A program made the position numbers and the translations under genes. 64,000 nt of DNA, from assembly GCA_900199655.1 (NCBI GenBank), contig FZRE01000014.1:1-64000 (forward strand), written 5' to 3'. Of this stretch, positions 18,663 to 27,494 are shown piece after piece. Under the pieces are notes generated by a model, which worked only from the letters and a program-made list of their open reading frames with translations, had not been told where the DNA came from and made no database searches. Positions within the stretch are counted from its first letter, which is position 1, and the number at the start of each line of letters is the position of its first letter. Source of the DNA: Prevotellaceae bacterium KH2P17. GTDB lineage: Bacteria > Bacteroidota > Bacteroidia > Bacteroidales > Bacteroidaceae.

Positions 18663-19643
18663 TTAAGACTTAAGATTTTTTTTAAAGATTAATGCTAATA
18701 AACTATTCAACAATGGAGTTACTATTAGAATCTTCAATAAATTTGACTTACAATCAGTGAATTTATAAGAGAGAAAAAAAAGTTTCATTTCTTTTATATC
18801 TCTTTTCTCTCCAAATGCAAAAATATGTTTATAGAATTTGCGATAATACTGTCTATCAATTTCTATTTTAATTTCTTGAGAAACGTTATATCGGTATGCA
18901 AAATCTATTCTTTCTCTATGCAGATCTTTTTTATAAATAAATACTTTTTTGTCTGATTTTGAATGACTTGCACTTTCCTGAAGAATTCTATAAACACAAG
19001 TTATTTTATCCATGTAATGTACTCGAGAATTCTTGAAAATTTCAAGTGCAAAAGCAAACGAAACATCTATGTAGCCATTTTTAGATCCATACTCCATATA
19101 TTTATATAAATTTCTTCGGTACAACCACGACATTGGAGCGATATAGCCTGCTCTCAGTAAATGTTCTTCAAAAGAGAGTATTGGTTTATTTTTAATATAA
19201 GGAGATGGTTGCATCCCTAAATTTTGATTGTAGATATTGAAATTTGTATATACTAATCCATATTGCGGATTAGATTCTAAGAAATTTACTTGAATTTGTA
19301 ATTTATTAGCATCAGTCCAATAATCATCACCTTCACAAAAAGCAATATACTTAGCTTTAGTAGCCATTATTGCGTCATTAACAATTCTCCTTAGACTCCC
19401 GTCATGCTTGGAATACTTGTTTTCTTTTTCATATATTGGTTTGATAATGTCTGGATATTTTCGCTCGTATTCTCGTATAATATCAGCAGAACCATCTGTG
19501 GAACAATCATCGTGAACAATGGCAACAAACCTAAAATCTGTTTCCTGCATTACGAAACCATTAAGACACTGCCGAAGATATGGTTCGTGATTATAAACTA
19601 AGCACTGGATAGCAACAACAACCGGATTTTCTTTTTCTTCCAT
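18663..19643 (-). CDS. GT2 glycosyltransferase
   Basis: A 326-residue family 2 glycosyltransferase. It has VAIQCLVYNHEPYLRQCL (9-26), HDDCSTDGS (44-52) and the metal site CEGDDYW (103-109). The start chosen is the ATG at 19643, just after the wzx stop. An upstream in-frame start at 19673 would overlap wzx. A segment of 177 bases without a gene follows it. Confidence 0.88.
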   Translation of the reverse strand: MEEKENPVVVAIQCLVYNHEPYLRQCLNGFVMQETDFRFVAIVHDDCSTDGSADIIREYERKYPDIIKPIYEKENKYSKHDGSLRRIVNDAIMATKAKYIAFCEGDDYWTDANKLQIQVNFLESNPQYGLVYTNFNIYNQNLGMQPSPYIKNKPILSFEEHLLRAGYIAPMSWLYRRNLYKYMEYGSKNGYIDVSFAFALEIFKNSRVHYMDKITCVYRILQESASHSKSDKKVFIYKKDLHRERIDFAYRYNVSQEIKIEIDRQYYRKFYKHIFAFGEKRDIKEMKLFFLSYKFTDCKSNLLKILIVTPLLNSLLALIFKKNLKS

Positions 19644-19648
19644 TAATA

Positions 19649-21088
19649 CTATTTTTTGAACATACCTTTGCACTCTCTCAGTTCCTCACGAGAAAAGAGG
19701 AAAGACCCTCCGAGATAACAGATAAAACCAAGGAACATTCCGGTGATAAGTTTAAAAATTTCTCCATCAATTGTCAGAGTACAGAAATAAACAACCACTC
19801 CCATTAATACAGAGTTAAGAAAAATGGGTAGCAAGTCTTTCAACTGTTTCAGATAACCTACGTCAATAAGTTTCCCTGTATAATATGTGTTTATAATGAG
19901 TGAAAACATAGAAGAGAAAATCATTCCCACACACATAGCGACCACTCCTAAGGGAATAGTAACGCACATGATGCATACTCCTATAATCTTCTTGATGACT
20001 TCCAAATTCAAGAACAAATCAGAGCGGCCTTTCACTTGTAGGAGATTCAGATTGATAGCGTGGATGGGATACCACATGAGCGCAAAACAAACTATTTGTA
20101 GGTACATAACGCATCCGTCCCATTTCGACGTAAGTACAACGCGAATGAGCGGTGACGCTATGGCAGCCAGCCCAACCATAAGGGGGAATACGACAAAAGC
20201 AGACGCTCTGAGTAAGCGTCGGTAGTCGCTTTGCAGACGAGGTAAATCATCTTGAATCGTGCTCAACACTGGGAATGTAACTCTTTGCAAAACTCCTGTG
20301 ATGTTTGACGATGGCAATTGGGCCCAACCTAACGCACGAGAAAAGTTACCCAATTGCGCAGATGTATAAAATTTCCCAATGATAATGGGATATATGTTAC
20401 GGTATACTGTGTCGAACAAACCAGATACTAAAAGCTTTGAACCGTAACCAAATAAATAATTGAACGATTCTCTCGAGAAACCTGTCCTTGGTCGCCATTT
20501 AGACATCAGCCATAGCAAGACCATCCTCGCCAATGACCCTGCTATACCCTGCCATACCAACGACCATACACCCAAACCTCGATATGCCAAGACAATGCCA
20601 ACAATTCCTGATAAAATTGTTGCTGTCAATGTGACCTTGGCCTGCGACTTGAAATCTATGTTAATGGTGTAAAGTGCTTGTTGAACCACACATAGCGAAT
20701 TAAGAATGATACCGAGCCCGGTGACACGAATGATAGAGGAAAGAATAGGCAGATTATAGAAGCCAGCTACCAATGGTGCAATCAGAAACAAGAGGATATA
20801 TGAGATTATTCCCACCACGATATTAAAATAAAAGCAAGTAGAGAGGTCTTCCTCTTTCCTATCGGTTTTGCGAACCAGTGCATTCGAAAATCCACTATCC
20901 ACAAAGCTCTGAGCTACGGCAAAGAAAATAGCTATCATTGCAACAATACCATAATCGCTCGGCGTAAGAATGCGTGCAAGGATAATAGAGAATAAGAACT
21001 GTACTCCCTGATTGGAAAACCGCTCTACGCTGCTCCATAAAAGTCCCCTACTCGTCTTATGTTTTAGAGATTCTACCATCTTGAACAT
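19649..21088 (-). CDS. wzx: Wzx-type lipid-linked oligosaccharide flippase, cluster A
   Basis: A 479-residue polytopic membrane protein of the polysaccharide-transporter (MOP) superfamily, WzxC-like subgroup. The N-terminal GLLWSSVERFSNQGVQFLFS and the following LARILTPSDYGIVAM are diagnostic. It would flip undecaprenyl-linked repeat units across the inner membrane. Together with the EpsG-type gene at 13973-15037 it makes cluster A a complete Wzx/Wzy system. Another flippase of a different subgroup is at 54454-55980. Confidence 0.92.
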   Translation of the reverse strand: MFKMVESLKHKTSRGLLWSSVERFSNQGVQFLFSIILARILTPSDYGIVAMIAIFFAVAQSFVDSGFSNALVRKTDRKEEDLSTCFYFNIVVGIISYILLFLIAPLVAGFYNLPILSSIIRVTGLGIILNSLCVVQQALYTINIDFKSQAKVTLTATILSGIVGIVLAYRGLGVWSLVWQGIAGSLARMVLLWLMSKWRPRTGFSRESFNYLFGYGSKLLVSGLFDTVYRNIYPIIIGKFYTSAQLGNFSRALGWAQLPSSNITGVLQRVTFPVLSTIQDDLPRLQSDYRRLLRASAFVVFPLMVGLAAIASPLIRVVLTSKWDGCVMYLQIVCFALMWYPIHAINLNLLQVKGRSDLFLNLEVIKKIIGVCIMCVTIPLGVVAMCVGMIFSSMFSLIINTYYTGKLIDVGYLKQLKDLLPIFLNSVLMGVVVYFCTLTIDGEIFKLITGMFLGFICYLGGSFLFSREELRECKGMFKK

Positions 21089-21240
21089 CTATAATTAATT
21101 ATATCTCCCTACACACTTCAAAACCTTTCAAAAATACTCTGGATAAGAAAGAGCTGAAATGCATAGTTTTCAGCCAAATAGGCAAATGATCAAATATAAT
21201 TACTCACCTAAGTATGTATCTATTTCATGATTGAAGGGAA

Positions 21241-22482
21241 CTAATTAGATGGAGAGCCCTTGCAAAACTGTTCAATAAATGCCTTCCTCTGATCCAACAT
21301 CAATTGTTCTTGCTCTTTTTTTTTGCTATTAAAAAGAGTGTTTTGATAATTAATTATTGCTTGGACATTTAATTTGGGAAGTATACCAAAGTCGTTAATT
21401 AAGAACTGAGTTTCGTCATATAGTTGATTGTGAAAAGTATTATCTAACATACCTATACTCTTCATATATGTATATCTCTTGTCACCCCAAATACCACGAA
21501 CTAATTGAACTGTTGGGATATTATTAGCTATACCAAATGTGAACAAGTGATACTTTTGGCACAAAATAAATTGTGCATTTTTTACATAGTATAAAGCATT
21601 CTCTATCGACAACAAGCCTTTATTACTAACTTCTGTTATTATTTTTGTATCAGGACACAAACGATTAATAGTTTCTGCTTGGATATATCCGCCATAACGG
21701 CTATCTAATGGAAGCAGATAAATATCTACATTAAGATTCTTCTTTAAATCATCCATGAATCTTCTAATGTGGCTTGCATTTTCTTCAATCTCCTTAATTG
21801 AAATGCATGTTTCAAAAATCGCATAGGGGTGTTTGATCCCCCCCCCCGAAGAATGTAGCCTATAATTAACAAAATACAAATCATCCGGCAAACTACAAAC
21901 ATTATTTATTCCCAAAGTCTTCATATAAAGACATGAATACAGACTGTCCCGTGCCATTATTTTCGCGTTTTGTAATCGTCCAAGGCAAAATCTAAAAAAA
22001 TCAGTAGCAACTTCAAAAGGACCATATGTGTTCCCAAGAAATACAATTCGCTTACCTAAGGACTGAGCCATAAACAAAACACCAAATATAGAAAGTAGTT
22101 TTGGCATTCTTGTGTTAGCTGTCCAGTAATAATTGAAATAACCTCCTCCTGTAACGACAAGCGTATCTAAATCGGCCAACTCTGACTCTACATGCTCTTT
22201 GTTTTGGATTATATCAATAATTTCTGAGGGCACATATAAATGGTTACAAAGACTATGTGATGCGGTTGTGCCTTCTTTGATTTTTTCATACGTCCAAGCT
22301 ATATGAACCGGGACAACAGTGACATTGTAATCTTTAAAATAACGGTAAGAAATATCTTCAGTTACCTCTTGATTGTAGGTAAACAATTTTATATCTTTTT
22401 CATCTATGTCGTATACATCATTAACAAGCATAGCATAATCACCGAAATTGGTGTCACCAAATGGACCTACATAGCCTATCAT
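21241..22482 (-). CDS. Polysaccharide pyruvyl transferase family protein with a G10 tract
   Basis: A 413-residue PF04230-type protein (WcaK/AmsJ-like). It has MIGYVGPFGDTNFGDYAML at the N-terminus, VVTGGGYFNYYW near residue 110 and FILCQKYHLFTFGIANNIP near 310. It probably adds pyruvate to a sugar of the cluster A glycan. The start is the ATG at 22482, sharing ATGA with the upstream stop; a TTG at 22491 is less likely. The gene contains ten consecutive G on the coding strand (21838-21847), which encode the glycines in HSSGGGIK. As sequenced, the tract is in frame. Confidence 0.8.
   Translation of the reverse strand: MIGYVGPFGDTNFGDYAMLVNDVYDIDEKDIKLFTYNQEVTEDISYRYFKDYNVTVVPVHIAWTYEKIKEGTTASHSLCNHLYVPSEIIDIIQNKEHVESELADLDTLVVTGGGYFNYYWTANTRMPKLLSIFGVLFMAQSLGKRIVFLGNTYGPFEVATDFFRFCLGRLQNAKIMARDSLYSCLYMKTLGINNVCSLPDDLYFVNYRLHSSGGGIKHPYAIFETCISIKEIEENASHIRRFMDDLKKNLNVDIYLLPLDSRYGGYIQAETINRLCPDTKIITEVSNKGLLSIENALYYVKNAQFILCQKYHLFTFGIANNIPTVQLVRGIWGDKRYTYMKSIGMLDNTFHNQLYDETQFLINDFGILPKLNVQAIINYQNTLFNSKKKEQEQLMLDQRKAFIEQFCKGSPSN
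21838..21847. repeat. Homopolymer C10/G10 tract inside coding sequence
   Basis: Ten consecutive C on the plus strand (G on the coding strand) lie about half-way through the pyruvyltransferase gene, near codon 212. No other tract of this length was noticed in the window. Such tracts change length by slipped-strand mispairing and can switch a gene on and off. Confidence 0.9.
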
Positions 22483-23762
22483 ATTCTCCAATCTAAAAGA
22501 AATTCAACTTGATCAACATCAAAAACAGGAATGTGACAGGTATTTTTAACATCTTCTCTGTCTTTATATGCATTATCGATAAATATTGCATCTTTATAAA
22601 GGATGCTCTGAGACTTTGGAGTCTCAAATGAATGTATATGAATTATTTTATAAAACAAGGACTTTGATATGGCATATTTACCTAATGTGGTATTGAGATC
22701 CTCTTCATGTCTAGTTATAAGTATTACTTTCTTTCCTTGATTACGGCACTGATACAAGAACCGAATAGTATTAAGATTAATCTTCTCGCGTGTTGTTATT
22801 GTATCATCAAAGTCAATATACACATAATTATAATTAATGTTTAATTTATATCGCCCTATTAGAGCCCTATCCATAACAACGTGATAACCATTATCTGATG
22901 CAGAGATATCATATCCCATAGCGGTGTATACGCTAAGCAAAGGAAGATTAATGCCTTTTGCCCTTGTCTGACACATAGAACCTGCACATCTGGTGGAAAT
23001 TTCCATCAACTTAAATTCTCCATCAGAATCTTGTTTAATTTGGAAATACCATATACCCAAAAAAGAAAGCCTTGCATTTATCACTTCTGCAATATGCTCT
23101 ATCTCTGGTGTCACTTCTTCGCTTTCGCCTCTAACTGATATTCCTGCCATAGTTCTTTGGCGAGATCTAGGAGAAACATACAGAAGTTTCCCTTCTTTAT
23201 CAGTGAAACAATCTACCGTAAATTCTTTACCGGGAAGATATTCAGTGACAAGATGTGATGTAAAATCTATATTTAGAGCCTCCTCTTTGCAGGTTATTAT
23301 TTTGGCATCAACAGCTCCTTGCCCCTCATCTGGTTTTGAAAATGCGGGATACTCAATCTCAGCTACATCGCAAAACCTTTTTGGTAATATGCCATATTTT
23401 TGAAAAGTATCATAAGTCAAAATCTTACTCCTACAAACATCGGATGTGAACTTACTGCCCCCTATAATTTTTGCACAAATATGAGTTGCGTTATTGATCA
23501 AATACTGAACTACAGAATCATGAGTTGGAAAAATCACATCAATATGATTATCTGTCACTACTTTATTGAATTTTTCTAAGAAGTCAGAAGCTGATATAAA
23601 CGGTAAATCCTTAATATAATTCTCGAAAATGAATTCACCATGTCGAGCAACTGAGGTCGCTCCCATTAGATGAATATTAACGCACGTCGATAATGCATCA
23701 TGCAATTCGTAAGCATTTTGCCCTTCAGCAGGAAATATCAGTACATTAATTTTATCTTTCAT
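22479..23762 (-). CDS. ATP-grasp ligase fused to a HAD domain
   Basis: A 427-residue two-domain protein. Residues about 1-310 are an ATP-grasp enzyme of the carbamoyl-phosphate-synthase-like group: YPAFSKPDEGQGAVDAKI is the lysine and glycine-loop region, and KLMEISTRCAGSMC contains the metal-binding Glu. Residues 313-427 are a HAD domain with DFDDT (D317, D319), LITRH (T350) and IFIDN (D396). ATP-grasp enzymes join a carboxylate to an amine through an acyl-phosphate. The substrate is unknown. The same two domains occur as separate adjacent genes at 37529-39125. Confidence 0.85.
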   Translation of the reverse strand: MKDKINVLIFPAEGQNAYELHDALSTCVNIHLMGATSVARHGEFIFENYIKDLPFISASDFLEKFNKVVTDNHIDVIFPTHDSVVQYLINNATHICAKIIGGSKFTSDVCRSKILTYDTFQKYGILPKRFCDVAEIEYPAFSKPDEGQGAVDAKIITCKEEALNIDFTSHLVTEYLPGKEFTVDCFTDKEGKLLYVSPRSRQRTMAGISVRGESEEVTPEIEHIAEVINARLSFLGIWYFQIKQDSDGEFKLMEISTRCAGSMCQTRAKGINLPLLSVYTAMGYDISASDNGYHVVMDRALIGRYKLNINYNYVYIDFDDTITTREKINLNTIRFLYQCRNQGKKVILITRHEEDLNTTLGKYAISKSLFYKIIHIHSFETPKSQSILYKDAIFIDNAYKDREDVKNTCHIPVFDVDQVEFLLDWRI

Positions 23763-24717
23763 TAGTATCGTAAATTAAATTTAATATTATATTCATCTCT
23801 TTCTCTCCATATCTTTGATCAATTGGTAAAGGCAGTAAATTACAAGCCAATTGATGTTCTATAGATTTATTTCCAGCCCATTCTTCTACATTCGGCCAAA
23901 ATGTTGCCACATAAACTTTGTTTTGAATTAATTTTTTACGTAATCTATTATCTCTGCATAGATATGGAAAAACCATCGGAACTTCATCACTGCCGAGGTT
24001 GATTTGAAGAACGTTACTTTGAGATAACGCTTTGTCCAATAAATGGTAATTAGCAATACGACGATTGGCTACATCAGCATAATCGACAGACTGCATTATG
24101 CGCCGTGTTATTTCTGACATCTGTTTTATCTCATTATCTTCAAATTTTTTTTCGTTAATATGGTATTCGGAAAAAGCTTCTTCCGCTGATTTATCTATTC
24201 GGTTTAGAAGATATATCATCCGCTCAGAAGAATAATCTTGTAAAAGAGGTTCTTCTATCTTTGTATCAGTATATAAATAAGCCCCATCAGCTACACCAAA
24301 GAATTTGCGGCAGGTATAAAATGTATCAATTCCTGCAAGGGGATGCGCAAAAAAAGCCTGCGTATTGTCAATAATTACGTTGGGACTATATAAATTTGCG
24401 ACCTCCTTTACATAATCATTCATCAAGCCAAAGTAATTGCAATACAGAACGACTCCATCTATTTCTGGTTTAATTTCCTCAGCTATATGAAATTGTGCGT
24501 CAATATGATAAAATTCATATTGCAACTTAAGTTTAAGGATTGGCTGTAATACCGCATCACACACATAATACGGTAAATATACTTTCTTGTATTTCTTTGC
24601 TCTTAGAATATATTCCAAACAATAACGCCCAGAATTTAGCTTTGTAGCAAAATTGTGATATTCTTTTTTGTGCGCATTTGATAATTCTAAAGAGAAGTAA
24701 CCACCTATCGAAAACAT
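23752..24717 (-). CDS. PLP-dependent aminotransferase-like protein (DegT-related, divergent)
   Basis: This 321-residue protein has a compact fold-type I PLP-enzyme pattern. VIIDNTQAFFAHPL supplies the pyridine-nitrogen Asp (D117) and Q120. YTCRKFFGVADGAYLYT supplies the probable Schiff-base lysine K138 in the place of the usual S-x-x-K. It is shorter than usual DegT proteins (360-400 residues). The role may be amino-sugar formation or another PLP reaction. It overlaps the ATP-grasp-HAD gene by 11 bases, so the two are translationally coupled. Confidence 0.7.
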   Translation of the reverse strand: MFSIGGYFSLELSNAHKKEYHNFATKLNSGRYCLEYILRAKKYKKVYLPYYVCDAVLQPILKLKLQYEFYHIDAQFHIAEEIKPEIDGVVLYCNYFGLMNDYVKEVANLYSPNVIIDNTQAFFAHPLAGIDTFYTCRKFFGVADGAYLYTDTKIEEPLLQDYSSERMIYLLNRIDKSAEEAFSEYHINEKKFEDNEIKQMSEITRRIMQSVDYADVANRRIANYHLLDKALSQSNVLQINLGSDEVPMVFPYLCRDNRLRKKLIQNKVYVATFWPNVEEWAGNKSIEHQLACNLLPLPIDQRYGEKEMNIILNLIYDTNER

Positions 24718-24749
24718 TTTATATTTTTCTTATTTATGTTTAAGGACAA

Positions 24750-25265
24750 TTATAGATGTTTACAAGTTCCTAGACCAAAAGTTGTCAGTTTTCTGTTCCA
24801 ACCATCAGCATTAGTAACTATTAATTGATCTAATAACACCTTTGACCATCTATGGGTGTTTTTATTACCTACTGGAATTTCTTTTTTCAAAATATTTTTA
24901 AATTGGGAAAGTAAAGCAGAATCAAAATTCAACAGACAGATATACTTGATTTTCTTATCTATTTTGTTTTCACAAAACCTATAAAGAAATGTATCTCTAT
25001 ACTTGTGAAGTAAATTATTCTTTAGCCAGTTGGTTGACGACCATTTTCCCATCCATTTATGTTCCAACATATTCGATATTTCAGGTTTAGCATACTCTTT
25101 AATTTCAATAAAGGCGTAGAATTCTGGCATCTCTATCATTACGTCAACAGCCTTTAGCACACTAACTCCATGATAATTCGGAGATAATTTGTCAGATTGA
25201 TCAAATTTATAAAGCTGAATAGCCTGAGGTATATCAAATTCAAAATTGTCTATTGTTACTGTCAT
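24750..25265 (-). CDS. PD-(D/E)XK-like protein, partner of a broken AAA ATPase
   Basis: A 171-residue protein of no named family that I can assign. AVDVMIEMPEFYAFIEIKEY contains D41 and E54-x-K56 on adjacent predicted strands, the arrangement of a PD-(D/E)XK nuclease core. MTVTIDNFEFDIPQAIQLYK opens it. Similar small proteins sit beside AAA ATPase genes in Bacteroidetes, and here an ATPase pseudogene lies immediately upstream. It is probably the nuclease-like half of a two-gene cassette and not a glycan gene. Nuclease activity is inferred only from motif spacing. Confidence 0.6.
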   Translation of the reverse strand: MTVTIDNFEFDIPQAIQLYKFDQSDKLSPNYHGVSVLKAVDVMIEMPEFYAFIEIKEYAKPEISNMLEHKWMGKWSSTNWLKNNLLHKYRDTFLYRFCENKIDKKIKYICLLNFDSALLSQFKNILKKEIPVGNKNTHRWSKVLLDQLIVTNADGWNRKLTTFGLGTCKHL

Positions 25266-25271
25266 AATTCA

Positions 25272-26271
25272 CTAAAAATCCTTCACAATTTGTCTATCAA
25301 GTAAATCGTTATAGGTCTCGTCAATGAGATTAGGCTCAAGTTCATCGAGCTTTTTTGCTGTATGACAATGAATGTCATTAGCTATTTTATACATGGAATA
25401 AAAACAAATGTCATTTTTGGAAGTCATTGCTAATTCTAATTCCTTTAGAAATACATAATTATGAGTTGTTACAAATATTTGCACACCCATAGTCTGCAAT
25501 TCAAGAAGAATCTTCACTACCGTTTGTTGAAGCTTCGGATTCAGAATAGCCTCAGGCTCGTCCCCAAAAAAGTATGCATCCTTTAGTTAAAGTTTCGTTC
25601 TGAATTAAAGAGTACAATAGTCCCAATTTTCTATATCCCTCTGCTAACAAGGGAAACTCCAATTTACCAGAAGAATTTTTAAGATAAAAGCGTTCATTTT
25701 TTCCACTACTTTACCTGATATTGCCTCGCTTAGGATTTTAAGTAGCCGTTTTTCTTCCTTGGACTGTTTGCCTTTCGCAGCAGGAAGTAAAGCTTTGTCT
25801 ATAATATCTGAATATATCTCTTCAAAATACAGATTCTTATTTGCATAGAGCGACCTGAATCCTGGAGCATTTGCAAGCATATCCTTAACAGGAATGAAAG
25901 TAGAAGCGTTGCGCATATCTTTTTTCCAGTTTTTACTAGTTACAGATACACTATTTAATGTTGAAATCTCGCATTTTATACTATGTACGGATTCATCCTC
26001 ATCTATTCGATTACCGTCAAACTACCTTTTGAACGCCCAACTCCTCGTTTTACCAGGCGTCCTATCGTGTTTGGAAGAAAAACATTTTGTAGTTTTTGAT
26101 CAAAGCTCGTATTAACACGTGTGTCGACAACACAACAAGCAGAATAGAGACCTTTCATCACATGGGGTTTCCCCGTACCATTCTCACCTATAAAACATTA
26201 ATTCCTCTTGAAAAATCTAATTCTAGTTCTACAAAAGCTGTCAAATGTCTAATATGTATCTTGCTTAACAT
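25272..26271 (-). pseudogene. AAA-family ATPase, broken by several single-base frameshifts
   Basis: Reading frames joined in order give one AAA ATPase of the SMC/OLD-like type. It starts MLSKIHIRHLTAFVELELDF (ATG at 26271) and continues with Walker A IGENGTGK, KLQNVFLPNTIGRLVKR, LAEGYRKLGLLYSLIQN, Walker B FWDEPEAILNPKLQQ and a switch-like FVTTHNYVFLKE. Breaks fall near 26192, 26010, 25697 and 25563. Each can be repaired by one inserted or deleted base, mostly in homopolymer runs. In addition, Walker A has Pro where Ser or Thr is expected after the Lys. A single open frame remains only for the last 81 residues (25272-25517). Confidence 0.8.
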
Positions 26272-26288
26272 AGCTTTTCAATTTACCA

Positions 26289-27494
26289 TCATTTAGTAAT
26301 GACCGTAATCCAGAAACTTGGATCTAAAAGATACTGTTTCAAGTCTGGCAAATTAGAGAATCTCAGCACCAATGTGCCAATCGTAGTATTAGCTCCTGTA
26401 AATCCATGCACCTTATCGCCCTGACGAACCCAAAGATCCTTTTCTACTAAGTATTTTTCTTTTACGGTTTTATCTATCTCAAGAGATTGGAAAACACCGT
26501 CATTTTCTGCATGTAAGATAATCTCCGCCCAATAACCATTATATTCTGGTTGGTGTATATCGTCAATACTATCACCTACTGCGGCACGTACGCAGTTATC
26601 GATTAAGTCTTGTCCAGAAATAAATTTCATCATTTCAGATAACCTATTGCCGCCACCACGAGGTGACACCTCCATTATATAAGGCTTACCATCCTTGCAA
26701 AGTCTGGTCTCTATATTGAATACACCTGTCTTTATATTGAGCAATGTCATCATACGCTGCAATTCACTGTGTAACTCCAATTGAGCTGCTTCTGGGATAG
26801 TCGATGGCCAAGTATAAGCTGCAGGTGTATATGGATTGATTGCGTCGGCATCAAACAATTGGTCGTTAAAAGAGCAGAAAACAAGTTTTCCATCTACGGT
26901 AAAACTATCACAATCAGATGAATTACCTTCCTTTTCCAAGAAGTTTTCAACTATAAAATGTCCATTATGACTTTCACTCAATGCATAATCAATTGCTGTC
27001 CCAAGTTGTTCCTTCGCATCTACACGACTCACTCCCTTGCTTCCTGCTGAATCCACCGGTTTCACGATAATAGGCCAATTAAAATAATCGGTATCCTTCA
27101 AGGCTTCTTCTTTTGAAACATAGCCTTTGGCATTGGGAACATTGAAGTAATTATCCTTGAGAAACTTTCGGAAACTAGATTTATCTTGTAATATAGACGC
27201 AACTTCGTAAGAACACTGGAATGGTAAATTCAGCTTTTCAGCTACATAAGCGGCTGTCACTACTCCGGGATCAACTCCAAAGGAAAGAATACCATCTATC
27301 TTTAGTTCCTGAGCAAGACGTAAAACTGCATTTTTGTCTAAAATATTTACATTATGAAATTCATCAGAATATTTGTGTGCAATATTATCTGGAACATAAT
27401 CTACAGTAATGACATAATAGCCATGACGATGAGATGCCTCTATTACAGGCAGGAGGTAGCGTATACCTCCGAGTAGCATGAGTTTCTTTTTCAT
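26289..27494 (-). CDS. ATP-grasp carboxylate-amine ligase
   Basis: A 401-residue ATP-grasp enzyme. It has the N-terminal Rossmann-like LMLLGGIRYLLPVIEASHRH, the nucleotide-clamping lysine in WPIIVKPVDSAGSKGVSRV, IVENFLEKEG, and metal-binding residues in YIMEVSPRGGGNRLSEM. Its start is the ATG at 27494, overlapping the stop of the upstream aminotransferase as ATGA. The pairing suggests that an amine made by the aminotransferase is the acceptor for an amide bond, for example an acylated amino sugar. This is inference from coupling, and the acyl donor is unknown. Confidence 0.82.
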   Translation of the reverse strand: MKKKLMLLGGIRYLLPVIEASHRHGYYVITVDYVPDNIAHKYSDEFHNVNILDKNAVLRLAQELKIDGILSFGVDPGVVTAAYVAEKLNLPFQCSYEVASILQDKSSFRKFLKDNYFNVPNAKGYVSKEEALKDTDYFNWPIIVKPVDSAGSKGVSRVDAKEQLGTAIDYALSESHNGHFIVENFLEKEGNSSDCDSFTVDGKLVFCSFNDQLFDADAINPYTPAAYTWPSTIPEAAQLELHSELQRMMTLLNIKTGVFNIETRLCKDGKPYIMEVSPRGGGNRLSEMMKFISGQDLIDNCVRAAVGDSIDDIHQPEYNGYWAEIILHAENDGVFQSLEIDKTVKEKYLVEKDLWVRQGDKVHGFTGANTTIGTLVLRFSNLPDLKQYLLDPSFWITVITK

